DNA of 64,000 nt, taken from Chenopodium formosanum (lineage: Eukaryota; Streptophyta; Magnoliopsida; Caryophyllales; Amaranthaceae). The first letter of the stretch is position 1, and each line of letters starts with the position of its first letter. Both the position numbers and the translations under genes were made by a program. The notes below the pieces were generated by a model, which worked only from the letters and a program-made list of their open reading frames with translations, did not search any database and was not told the DNA's origin. Below are positions 31,859 through 43,496 of the stretch, piece after piece. The DNA lies in the NCBI GenBank assembly GCA_024500155.1, contig CM044877.1, forward strand, positions 16,311,501-16,375,500, in the 5' to 3' direction.

Positions 31859-34578
31859 ATGGCTAGAGTTAAACAAACAACTACTAAGCCTAGAAGCCGG
31901 CGCGCTATGGAAGTGACCGCCGATGAGGTTGTTCCGGATGAGGAACAAGAGGAATCGGAGAGAGAAGTGGTTCCGATGATGAGGCTCTCCTTCGGCAGCT
32001 CAAGCGTGAGGGAGGTAGAAGGTGAGGAAGCCGCCTCCTCTCATGGATTAGGTGAGGAGGCAGGCGGCAACGATGCCGCCGAAAGATCAGTGGGCGAAGC
32101 ATCTAGCTCCGATCAGAACAATTTTGCGGCTGACTATCAGCAGCCAGCAAAGACTTCAGCTAACCCTGACCCGAAGAAGATAAGGATGCTTCCGGGTGAC
32201 ATAGCCTTACTGAAGAGCGGCTTTAAGGCTTTCAAAGAGAAACACCCCCTTGGAAAGGGGTGGGATATTATAGTTCCGCATGGGGATGCGGTTATGGCCT
32301 AGGAGGACAACATTGAGAATGCAGACAACTACTTTGTCTGCTATGAGGCGGTAGTAGAAGCCAGCCTCCGATTCCCCCTCCATACTAGGATTACGAAAAT
32401 CCTCAAGGGGTATGATCTGGGTGTCTGGCAGCTCACCCCAAAATCGTGGGTGAACATTCTGAGTTACATTAACGCCTGCGAGCTCCAGAATATAGCCCCC
32501 AGCTTTTCCGCCTTCGCCCATAGGCACTATTTGAGCAAGGCCCCAGGCGGTCATGGGACGTATTATACTCTTTACCACTTTTCCCCAATATCTAATTACC
32601 TTGGACAACGTTTCCAAATGGTCCGGGTGGAAGGAGAAGAATTATTTGATCTCCTCCCCTACACTGAGACACAACTAGGCACTACGCCGGTATAATAAGG
32701 AACCGACTCTCCTAGGTAGAAAATGTCCTCTTCCGGCACTCTCTTTTAGAGCCCGGAAGCAAATAATGGACCCGAGTTTCTTCGAGACCACAACTGAGCC
32801 CTTGGGGGCTGGGACTCATTATTGTGCCAAAGAACTGGATCCCCCATCCGGACTTCTTCAAGGATGAAAGATTCATGTCCGCCTGCGGATTAAGTACCAT
32901 GTTTCATATCCACTTTGCATTCGACAATTATGTTGTTTTTTGTTTTTGTACTTCAACTTTTTATAATTTGAACTAACTCCCCATTTGCCCCTTGCAGCCG
33001 ACGCTTTGAAGATGGTAGATCCGGAGAAGACCCCGGCTAAATCTGTTGCGCAGCTGCGCAAAGAGAGCGCGCTCTCCAAGAGAGCAGTCGTTGAGGCCAA
33101 AGAGGCCAAGAAAGGCGGGGTATGACCGCCTGACCTGCCTTGTTTTCTTTAAATTTATTTTAAGTGCTTTTGGCGGCTAGGAACTTTTGATCCTCTGTTT
33201 GCAGGATGCCAGTAAACGCGTTCCACGCTCCATCTCCAAGCTTTTCAAAAGACAAGGGGATTAACTGGAAAAAACTCCGACTACCAAGGCCGCAAAGAAG
33301 AATCCTTCCCAGTAAACTTCTTCTGCTAATCTGGATTGTCCTACGACCGGCGGCAAATCACCATCCGTCATGAAGGGTCTGAGTGAAAGCTCATAACGTT
33401 CGGGGAAGAAAGCGCTGGATGCCTTTACGATATCAAAGGGTGGCCTACCACCCAATGTTGCAGCCGGTGCGGCAACGACTGGGGAGGAGGATGCCTCAAA
33501 GCCTCATCATCAAACCAAAGGTAAGAATAAGATTGAACTTCCTTGGTCGCTTGACTTTATGCGAGTCAAGACTAAGGTTGACCCTTCGGGGGGTTTAGTC
33601 AGCAGCCGACAACGAATGAATGCCAACTACGCTGCGTCCCTCTCACCAAGTACTTCTTATGGTGCAGATCTTACATCCGATGAGCCGGATCTTCTTGGGT
33701 TTGCAAAATGGATTGTTAGGACCCTCACTCGGTCTGAGAAGAACTCCGTACCTGATCTCCAGGTAGTGGATTTCGACCGGTAAATGGGCCAACTGGCTGA
33801 GGTAAATTGTTCTCCAACTCAATGCTGATATTTTTTCTTTTGTTTTTATTAAGTATTTCATATTTCGGCTGTCCCTTTCTAGGTTATGCTGAGGGTGGAT
33901 GGGCTCCGGGGCCCTTTAAGGCGGAAGCAAGAAGAGGTAAATGATGCCAAACGGAGGGCCACTCAAAACCTCAACTCTGCTGAATATGCTAATTATATGT
34001 CTGAATTAAAGATTAAAGCAGTAGAGTTGCAACAGGAGGAGCTCATCCGGAGCCTGACGGCTGCTAACGATGAAGGCAACAACCGGGCGAATGACCTTGA
34101 GCTAAAACTGAAGGATGCTCAAGCTGATCTCAAGGCATTAGAGGATTTTAATAACAACAATACATATATAGATATAACCTTTCTCTTTCCCTTGCTCTTT
34201 TCCCTCCCTTTTTTCAAAACATTTTTATTTTCCTTTCCGGTTCCTTTCCCTTTCTAAGATGAAATTGCAAAGGAGCAGGCCCAGCTGGTGGAGGAGAATC
34301 AGCGGGACAATACGACCCGACTGAAGATAGCCTGGGGATTCCTCTATCCGGACATTGACTTTGAAGTCTATGATTACGCCACTACGGTGTATGATGCCCA
34401 AGTTTTGGGAGAGGCAGCTCCGCCTCGCTTCAAATACTAGGCTGATGAGCTAGGATATGAAGTCTTAGATAATGAAGAGGAGCCGGCAGAGGGCCAGCAA
34501 AACAAAGACAGCCAGCCTCAGGCGGCTGAAAATCAATCAGGAGCCCTCTTTACCGGTCAGCTTCCCCCTCAGCCTTGA
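31859..34578 (+). pseudogene. Antisense multi-exon gene of the Tat gypsy element, broken
   Basis: It runs opposite to gag/pol. The 5' leader has a likely intron (donor near 31611-31616, acceptor AG 31851-31852) just before ATG 31859. The N terminus MARVKQTTTKPRSRR is followed by an acidic region. After a TAG at 32300 come RFPLHTRITKILKGYDLG, LTPKSWVNILSYINACE and FAHRHYLSKAPGGHGTYY, which resemble the 'putative gypsy type transposon' domain (Pfam PF04195-like, from memory). Likely introns: 32892-32997, 33121-33204, 33802-33882, and one ending at 34258. A coiled coil (33886 on) leads to VYDYATTVYDA-type C-terminal exon sequence; a TAG at 34438 precedes a natural-looking stop at 34576-34578. 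Function unknown. Confidence 0.65.
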
Positions 34579-35660
34579 ATCAGCCTCCCCAAATTCTGCG
34601 GCCGTATGCCATTTTCTTTTCCGGCTTGTAAGCCAAGTATGTTGTAATTTTACCAACTATGGAGTTGGGTTGACAATTATTTCTTTTGTTTCTACACCGG
34701 ATGCGATTCCGATTAACAATCATTCTAGACTTTGTGCCAGTTTTAATTTTATGAAGTATTCTGACTCATTCAGTTTTTTTATACATGTTTGCATTTGTGT
34801 TTGAATTTTAATTTTTGAATTGAATTTTTGCATATATACTGAAATTCTTTGATATTTTTCCTAACTTATAAAAAGCATGCGGCAGATTGTAATCCGGTTG
34901 TTCTTGCCCCTGGACGACTGTGTGGTTGGTTTCATTTCAAATTGATTGATTGGCTTACAAACATTTGATGCTTTGAGAAGTATGGGATGTTTTTAGGCCA
35001 ATCAATCATAATGGTGATTGCCCCAAACCAAGTACACAACCGGCCATTTAAACGGGTGTTTCCAGCCTCTTACCCAGGCGGTAAACTTCCGTCTGGGGTG
35101 GATGCATAACCATTACACAAAACTCCTTTTCCCTAATGGGAGAGTCTGTGCAATTTTGGAATGAAAAGCCTAAGTAAGAACTTCGGTCGAGAACCGACTG
35201 ATGCCTTAGGGCATCTGGTATTTTGAAAACTTAATTGTTCTGTAGACTATTCTGGTCATACGGCTATGAGTTGACCAATTTGGTCGTTCAATCTTTGTCG
35301 TCTGCATAGATACGTAGAGCTAATAGATAGTCTGCTCTCTGCGACGATTGCACCCGGAAGGGTGTCGCCGGATGCCGTTGTCCATATTGGGACAGGCGAT
35401 TTTGTGAAATAAGCAACCATCCGGCCATTGGCCTTTGGTCTTGTTTAAGACCGGTTGTATAGCTACTAAGCGTTTTTGTGCCTAGTTTATAGGTCTTGCC
35501 ATTGGCCGCATGTCACTTGGACGTTGAATTTGCTACTAAGTTTTGAACATAGTTGGTTTAGCAAATAATCCGTATGAGCATTGTCCAAACGAAATGGTAA
35601 TGATAAAGATAACAACACAATTGGAAACAAAGCCCGGTTTTTCATTAATAAACTTCTTGT
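34579..35660. other. Gypsy internal non-coding stretch
   Basis: This lies between the stops of the two converging genes: the antisense gene from the left and integrase from the right. It should hold the 3' ends of both transcripts. I see no further ORF with a domain. Repeated phrases with 'ccgg' (ccggttg, ccggccatt, ccggaagg) are frequent. Confidence 0.5.
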
Positions 35661-36845
35661 TTACAAAAAAATTACAATTCTTAGAAGAAGTACTTTTTTT
35701 AAGTTATCTACATTCCAAGTTCTAGGCAGGTGTCTGTTGTCTGGTGTTTCCAGGCGGTAGGTGCCATCCCCAACTTCTTCATAGATCCGGTAGGGTCCTT
35801 CCCAATTGGGAGTTAGCTTTCCAAGCTCATTGGCCCTACCGGTTGCCTCCATTTTTCGTAACACGAAGTCGCCAATTTTCAAAGGGCGCTTGTGTACTTT
35901 CTTGTTGTAGGCTCTCGTCATTCTCAGACGGTATATCTCATGACGCAGGGCAGCATTGCCCCTGCGTTCCGGGAGGGAGTCCAATGCCAGCCGCATGGCC
36001 TCCCAATTTGCCTCTTCATCGTAAAGCATGACTCTGAGAGTTGGCTCGTAGTGTTCGATGGGTAAGACGGCTTCAGCACCGTATACCATGAGAAATGGGG
36101 TTTCACCGGTTGCCCCTTTGGCAGTTGTCCTGATGGCCCATAGGACATGAATTGATTCTTCTTCCCATAAGCCACCAGCTCTTTCAATTTTCTTTTTGAT
36201 GCCGTCTGAGATGAGTTTATTGAAGGCTTCGACTTGGGCGTTTGCTTGGGGTCGGCCGACTGATGCAAAACAGTGCGAGATCCCTTGATCTCCCAACCAA
36301 GTCTTAAGGTGAGGCATTTCAAACTGAGGGTCGTCATTAAACACCATAGACATAGGTACCCTAAACCGGGTGATAATGTTCTTCCAAATGAAAGAGATGC
36401 CATCCTTTGTCTTGATGTTCTTGATTGCCTCTGCCTCCACCCACTTGGTGAAGTAATCCACAGCCACCAGAATATAACGCTTTCCGCCTGGTGCATGCGT
36501 ATAAGGACCCAAGATGTCCATGCCCCACTTAGTAAACGGGACTGGGCTGTGGATTGCCGTTAGATCAGTAGACGGGCGGTGAATAAGCTTGCCAAACCTC
36601 TGACATTTGTCACATTTCTTCACCAAATCTTTGGCATCTGCTTCAAGAGTAGGCCAAAAATAATGCCGCCTGGCTCTGACGGCTAGGGAACTGCCGCTTA
36701 TATGGGAGGCGCAGTATCCCGCATGCAATTCTTCGAGAACTTCTTTCCCCTTTTCTAGGGTAACACACTTCAATAAAGGTTTAAGGAAACCCGCCTTGAA
36801 GAGCTCTCCGTTTCTCATCTCGAAGTTTGCTGCTTGTTTCTTCAT
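35661..36845 (-). pseudogene. Gypsy integrase region
   Basis: An open stretch of about 390 codons. Zinc-binding HHCC-like part: HISGSSLAVRARRHYFWPTL ... CDKCQRFGK. Catalytic core: KWGMDILGPYTHAPGGKRY (first D), VFNDDPQFE (second D, in an altered and one-residue-shorter SDNGTQF-like motif) and QANAQVEAFNK (E). The C-terminal part has FVLRKMEATGRANELGKLTP and NWEGPYRIYE, a typical gypsy integrase tail, ending in RTWNVDNLKKVL. The enzyme would insert the element cDNA. It is the best-kept part of this element, but upstream frames are broken. Confidence 0.88.
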
Positions 36846-37861
36846 GACGGCTGCCTCCCGTGGTGAATCAGGGAGTGCCGTTTGTTAAATATGCCCGGAT
36901 GCCATCCATCCAGGTAAAGCTCCAGTCCAGGATTCCAATGGTTTCTTCATATGTACTTCTTTTTTCCAGAACTTCCCAAAAGACTGACCGAGGTGTATCA
37001 CAGCAGGCAAAAGATGCCAGTTTGGACAATGCATCCGCCTGGTTGTTGTCTGACCTAGGCCTTGACTTAGACGAAATTCTTCAAGTGCCCCAGCCTCTTC
37101 TTTGACTGCCTGAAGATATTTGATCATAGCCGGATGAGTTGCCTCATATTTTCCCTCATACTGGCTTACGACCAACTACGAATCAGAATAGGCGTCAATC
37201 TTTGTTGCACCTGCTGCCTTACACATGCATATTCTAGCCAGCAGGGCTTTGTATTCAGCCTCGTTATTCGAGGCCTAAAGCTTAAACCGTAGTGCATATT
37301 CAAAATTTTCCCCCTCAGGAGACTCATATAAAATTCGTACACTACAGCCGTTTTTTGTCGAGCTCCCATCTACAAACACTTTCCAAGCCTGATCAATGTT
37401 ATCTGGAGGAACCGGTCGTGTCATTTCAATAAAGAAGTCGGCAAACGCCTAACCTTTCACTGCCTTTCTTTGTTCGAAAGTGATTTCAAGACTTCACATT
37501 TCAATAGCCCATTTAAAATTCTGCCGGATGACTCCAAGGTGGACATTGGCCGCTTGAGGGGCAGATCGGTGTAGATTACAACTGAATATGCCAGAAAATA
37601 AGGCTCCAGCTTCTTGAATGCCATATATAGAGAAAGGCCAAAATTTTCAACTATGGGGTATCAGAGTTCAGCATTTTTTAGTACATGGCTAATGAAATAG
37701 ATCGGGAGCTGGATGTCGTCTCTCTCAGCAAGGAGAACAGTACTGAGAGCATGGTCTGAGACGGCTAGGTACATGTATAACGTTTCTTTGGGAAGAGGGC
37801 TAACAAGCCTTGGCAAAGAGTGCAAGTGTTCTTTCAGCTTCTGAAAGGCCGCCTCAGCATC
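36846..37861 (-). pseudogene. Gypsy RNase H and connection region, frameshifted
   Basis: Just left of the CACTA, minus-strand frames read DDAEAAFQKLKEHLHSLP and LAVSDHALSTVLLAERDD (the RT/RNase H of gypsy pol) up to a stop at 37661. A second RNase-H-like stretch follows in shifted frames (37400-36900) with LVVSQYEGKYEATHPAMIKY and DNNQADALSKLASF. Two RNase H-like stretches between RT and integrase are expected in Tat elements. Several frameshifts are present. Confidence 0.75.
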
Positions 37862-37879
37862 ATCCACTAGTGAAAAAAA

Positions 37880-38165
37880 TCTCATTCGTAACAGGCTATT
37901 TGTAACGAGCAAAGCTATGCCCGTTACATTAAATATATTCGTAACGGGAAAAATAGTGTCCGTTACGAATACTTAGTTATTCGTAACGGGAAAAATAGTG
38001 CCCGTTACGAATACTTAGTTATTCGTAACGGGCAAATAGTGTCCGTTACGAATACTTAGTTATTCGTAACGGGCAAAATATTGCCCGTTACGAATACTTA
38101 TTTAGTTGTAACCGTCATCATTTGCTCGTTACGGATATTATATTACAAGTAACGGGCATATTGAG
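37880..38165. repeat. Left subterminal repeats of the CACTA
   Basis: Alternating copies of ATTCGTAACGGGC and its complement (GCCCGTTACGAAT), several of them in 'ttagttattcgtaacggg..' units of about 52 bases. Such arrays bind the TNPA-type protein in En/Spm; that role is known for the family and not shown here. Confidence 0.85.
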
Positions 38166-38199
38166 CCCGATACAACTGCTTGAGCGTGGCCCAAATGAT

Positions 38200-39408
38200 A
38201 AGAGGAGACCATTACTTGGCTTTGGATTTTTATTAGGGTTTACCTAGCCGTCTTTCACCTCTTTTCTCTCATTTCACACTGTCACTCTCTCTCCTCTCCT
38301 CTTCTCCATCATTATCTTCCCCATTCAATTGGTGATGAAACAAGGCGAGAAAAATGGCGATATGGGACGAGGAGAGAGAAAAAATGGTGAAATTGGGGGT
38401 TTTGATGATTTTTAGATCGGAGGGTTTATTGATTTTGCTCTAAGGCTTCTCCATTCTCCAACTCGCTAGATCTAGCTTAGTCAACCCAACTTTCCTCTTT
38501 GTAAAAGAAATAAAATAAAATCAAATTGAATTTCGTCGGTCCAATCAATTGAAGCGTTTCATTGAAGCGCACTTGACGTTCTCCATTAAAGCAGCTTCTG
38601 AAGTAAGTTAAAGTTTCTTTTTCTAATCTTATCAATTTCACAATCTAGGGTTTATCTTTGTTTTAATTTAATTGTTTAAGGTTCGAATATCTGAATGGTT
38701 CAAATTAGTAAGATTATGAAAGATCATAGCCAGCGATTATGTTGTTAGAAAACAAAATTATGATCCGAATTTGATAATTGTATCAAATATGCCTTAAATT
38801 ATGTGATTTTCCGAGCGTAATTTGATAATTGAATCAAACATGCCTAAATTTATGTGTTTTTTCGAGCCTAATTTGATAATTTATCCTGAAATTATGTTTT
38901 CGAAACAAGGGTTTTTCTGCTTTTAGATTTTAATTTAATTGTTTTTCCCTAAAAATTATGCTTTTTTCAAATACCTGCAGCACCGCAAATTATATACTAC
39001 AGATCTTTGTTTCTAAGCTAAAGGTTTAAACTGGTATTGTTTTGATGATTTTTGTGATTTAATTTTATGGCTTATGATATGACTCGTGATTTTTCGAGGT
39101 TTTTGGAGTTTGATTTACCCAGATTTGCTGAGTTGAAGCTAATTTTGATGTTTTTGGGTGGAAGGGATTGAATGTTTTTCTGGGGTTTTAGCTAGTATTG
39201 TTAATTCAAACTGTGTAAAAGGAATTAATTCTTTGAGGTTTATTTGTTTACTTGTGATTGAATGTTTTATTGAATTTTAAACTAATTTATTTTACAGAAC
39301 ATTATATGCTAGCATGGTTAAGGTCTCTTGGCTCTGATCTATTCTTAAAATCCAAAGAATAATGATTTAGCGCTTTGTTATACTCTCTATTAGTGATTAT
39401 ATTGTTTT

Positions 39409-39444
<36 letters not shown>

Positions 39445-39873
39445 CTGATCTATTCTTAGAAATTCTGATTGAAGCCATCATTGGCTGCTGCTGGTGTTAA
39501 TAATGATGTTACTTTTTTTTTTCTTATAATTAAAATAAATGTAGTAGTTGAAGAACAATCAAAATTTTTTCAAGGAAATTCAACAATAAGATATGTTAAG
39601 GTGTCTTATGTGAATAGAATATGAAAAATTGTTTAACTGTCAGTTTGAAGATTTAATTTTAGATAATGGAGTAAGAAATTAGATAATATTTAAGTTGATT
39701 TTATTGGGATGGATTTTACTAGTTTATTGCGTCATTTAGTGTTCCCTGTTGTAAGCTCTTCAACCTTTCAATATGTGTCTTTTTTTTTTTTTTTTGGAAT
39801 TTGTGAATATAAACTGGATTTTATTGTTGAAAGTTTCTTGAGATTCTTACACAATCACCTACTTACATTTTAG
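38200..39873. other. CACTA interior, leader-like, no ORF
   Basis: Bases 38230-38330 are CT-rich, like a 5' leader, and a possible donor GAAGTAAGTT lies near 38597. A near-duplicate phrase (tttgataatt.atcaaa.atgcct) recurs at 38780 and 38825. A T run of 33 or more lies at 39411-39443. No coding domain is seen. Confidence 0.4.
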
Positions 39874-40022
39874 GTGACTAAGCTCTCCCTTGAAGAAACT
39901 GAGAGTGTGACTGCTGACCATGGTGAGAGCATTAGTCATGTAACTTTTGGGCTAAGAACTAGATCAGGAACCAAGCAATTGAAGCTGGATCCGAATATCT
40001 ACTTTGCTTTGATAAAGGAAAA
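39874..40022 (+). other. Orphan exon-like segment in the CACTA
   Basis: A 149-base open segment bounded by CATTTTAG on the left and AAGGTATAT on the right, so it has both splice signals. It encodes about 50 residues, including KLSLEETESVTADHGES and LKLDPNIYFALIKEK. I do not recognise the family. It is either a remnant of a transposon gene or a captured host exon. Confidence 0.45.
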
Positions 40023-41920
40023 GGTATATATCCATACTCTTGTTCATGGATCGATGTTATGCCATATCTTTTCTTGTGTGGTCATATTATGTGTTCTTTT
40101 ATATACTCCTTTTCTCCCATAACCTCAGTTAAGTGAGTGAGTTTATGTTTACCATGTCTATTTCCTTGGACATTTCTTGTTAGATTTGGTGCCATCTTTT
40201 ATTTTCCGGGATTAATAACCTCAATTGGGCATGTACTATTAATTTTCATGACTACAAGTTATACATTGATAAAAATAACAATAATTCATCAGCTAATGAA
40301 ATACCTGCAACATTATTCCAGTTTGAAGAATTTTTCTTTTGGATACAACATGCTTTAGGTAGGCTTAAAAGCCAAATAGATTTTTAATAAATGTAATAAA
40401 TTTTATAGAAGAAGAAAAAAACATTAAATTATGTGTTCAGAAATGATTCTTAAGTAAGCACCTGATGCTTAGGTCTAGGTTTGATGTTAACTGTCTAGAT
40501 ATGCAAATCAATTACTGATTGTTTTAGATTTCGGACAAAGGAAATACATTGATTGATTATTTGTTGTTATATACACTCGGATGGTTCGTTGTCAGTTACT
40601 GCATTTCTTGCTTCAGTATCTGATTTTAGTTAAATGCAGATGAATTTATGAATTCAGTAACCTGTGTTGTGTTGCTTATTAGCATTATAAATATCAAATT
40701 TAGAAAGTAATGATATAGCGCGATAGAGCTTAGAATCTCAAGTACATCATGGCTGATTTGTTTAATCCATTGAATATCCTGACAACAAAAACCAATGTCA
40801 ATCTTCATGTCAAATCCGGGGATTAGGGGAGGCAAATGAATGATGAATGATATTTAATCATGCAATCAACCAAAGATCATATAGAAAATTAGCGAAAATT
40901 GTATATAATAAAGTTTTTATGATTCTTTGGCTAATATGCTAATAAGCACTATGGGTGGTGAAATAGTCAGGGAACCCCAAAATAGAAGGGACAGAAATTA
41001 GAACCCCTGTTTTCTTATCTTGTTGCTGCAGTGATACAGTACAGATCCTAGCTTGGTTGTCTCAGAAGCAAACAATATTAGAATAATTGAAATTGAAATC
41101 AATGGTGATTAATTAAGTGGTGATTAGTTAATTAATTAAGTTTTACAGGTAGATTATCACTTAATACAGGAATAGTGGGGACCACCATTACAAACCCTAA
41201 TGTTTTGGCATTAGGAAGCAATGATATTGGTTTAGAGCTCATATCAGTAGTATCAGCAAATTATTAAAAACAATCTGTTGCCTTTAATATTGACACTTCC
41301 TGTGTTTGAGTGCCCTTGAAGAAGCATATGACCTTATCATCACTTAACTTTTAGTATATGATTTGGCTACCATGTAGACTCCCTATTTCTTTGTTGGATG
41401 CTTCTGCTACATTTTTAATTTCCTCATTATACCTAATTTTATAAACTACGTGTGCCGTTACGTAGTCATCAACGTTTCATCATGATCGTCTACCTCGTCC
41501 TCATCACTATGTTATCATTACCACCATCTCAGTTTGTTAAAATATTTGAAGAAAATATTTTAAAAAGATAACGGGAAGAAAACTGCTAAATATCTACGGT
41601 AACTGTTAGTCATCTAATAATTGGCTAAATGACAATTGTTCCCCTTTTCCTCTCTAGATAATTATTGTTAGGTGGCTAACAATTAGCTAGATAGCCTTAC
41701 TTAAAAAGCGAACCAAACTAGGGGCGCACACCCTGATTGATTCACATTTGTAGTATTTAGTACCTAACATGTTAAAGCAAACTTAACTCCTTATTCATAT
41801 TTTTCAGGGGTCCCAAAGAAAGTAGACTGGCTTTTCGGCGCTAGGGAGTTTTAAAACATGAAAGAACTTTCATGGGAAACCTTGTATTCTTGCTACCAAA
41901 AGATGGTCCATACTAGTAAG
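40023..41920. other. CACTA interior, no recognisable gene
   Basis: AT-rich, intron-like sequence with no supported ORF. A possible acceptor (ttttcagGGG) at about 41805-41810 is followed by about 100 bases up to GTAAG at 41916-41920, where an LTR element inserted. Confidence 0.35.
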
Positions 41921-42305
41921 TGTAGACACCTAAAAATGTCTCCCCAAAACCAAACCCGATGATAAATAACCTTTCACCGCCACTATTGGTCGGGTTTAGT
42001 ATTTAATCCCGAGAGTGCTTAAAAAATCGTATTTTATTAAATTCTTATTTTTGAAAGGTCCATGGATTAGTCTTGATGTTTGGTAAAAGCGTAGTTTTAA
42101 TTTTAGCCCAAGTTTGTTAATTAATTTAAAGCCCAAACCTTTTTATTTTATTATTTATTATTTATTTTTGGCCCAAACATTTTATTTTATTTTATTATTT
42201 TAGTCCAAAAAATAAAAAAAGCCCGAAACTATCAATCGGCACTTAAAAAGCCAAAAGAAATTAGGGTTAAAAATAAATTTAGACGGAAAAATGGACTGGA
42301 ACTGA

Positions 42306-42553
42306 CCGTGTCACGGTACAGCTTGACCGTGTCACGGGAACTGTTCCCGTCTGACGGTGGGACTTCCCGTGACACAGGAGGTCTGCCGTGACACGGGATG
42401 TTCCGTGTCCTTTCCGCGTAAACCCTTAACGCGTTTTCCGTTCCGCCTTTTGAAAATTTCCCGCGTCACTCTAAAACTGACCGTGTCACGGGAACTTGTA
42501 CCGTCTGACGGTACAGTCTAACCGTGTCACGGTACAGTCTGACCGTGTCACGG
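42306..42553. repeat. Palindromic CCGTGTCACGG repeats in LTR U3
   Basis: Exact copies at 42306-42316, 42327-42337, 42481-42491, 42522-42532 and 42543-42553, and the reverse orientation at 42386-42396, with degenerate ones between. Each is CCGTG and CACGG around a single T. The location just upstream of the LTR TATA box suggests an enhancer or protein-binding array. Confidence 0.75.
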
Positions 42554-43496
42554 GATACTTTTTTAGGGTTTTTATCATTTTAGGGTTCCGTGTGCTCCCT
42601 CAAATGGTTTCCCTATAAATACCCCCTCATTTCTGATGTACGGGGCAACCAGAATTCGATTATTCTTATTTTTCTCTCTTCTTTGCTCTTAACCTAAACA
42701 CTAGCCCACCCTTTTCACTTCAAAATTCCTTCTTCAAGCACTCAAAGGAGTCCATATTTTACTCGAGGTTCTGTCCTTAAACCAAGGTGTGAAAGGTAGA
42801 ATCGTTTGAGGGTTTGGCCCCGAAATCAACCTTATTTAATTTAATTTAATTTAATTGTTGCTTTATTATTTCCTTGAAGTTACTAAATCATTTATTATTT
42901 TGTAGTTGCAAACAAATAGATTCAAAGTAAGGATCATGCTCTTTTTACTATTGTTATTTTTCTAACGACTTTTATGTTGTTGGAATTATGATTAAATTGG
43001 TTTTTATATTAATATTGATTCTATTATTTTTTTTTTATCACCATATTGCATGTTAAAGGGAATATGTAATTGAAAATCACGACTAATAAGATAATTTGGA
43101 CAACCGGCTTAGGTTCCTTTTTAATCTTGTTGTTTAATCAAGTGATCACCAAATATTTAGAATTATGTGTGCATTAATTTTGAACCAATTTAGTTAAATA
43201 ATAGTTTGGACCAAATTGAATTATTGTTTGTATGCCTTTGAGATCACAGGAATGCTTTTCAATATAAGAATCGAGTAGAGGCCAATACGGGCGAATGTGA
43301 CTCAATGACTCACTTCGTACTATCATCCCCGATCCTCTCGTGTTTCCGAACCATATGGAGTTAATAATCTCATGGATTATGAATGGGGTGTAACCTTCAC
43401 AGGTCAATCGTTGTTGCCTTCGTTGTCCCTTTATCGTGGTTGCCTTTTATGATCCGTGAACGGTTTACAAGTTTCTTAAAAACTTGTTGGCGGCTC

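Noticed and set aside
31859..32302. Histone H3 gene
   Set aside because: Only the first ten residues resemble H3; the rest is an acidic transposon protein.
32207..32617. 136-residue minus-strand ORF within the antisense gene
   Set aside because: Shadow of the plus-strand exon, whose conserved motifs and splice sites are on the plus strand.
37880..38165. CRISPR-like repeated array
   Set aside because: Eukaryotic DNA; repeats alternate orientation and sit at both ends of a CACTA element with matching termini.
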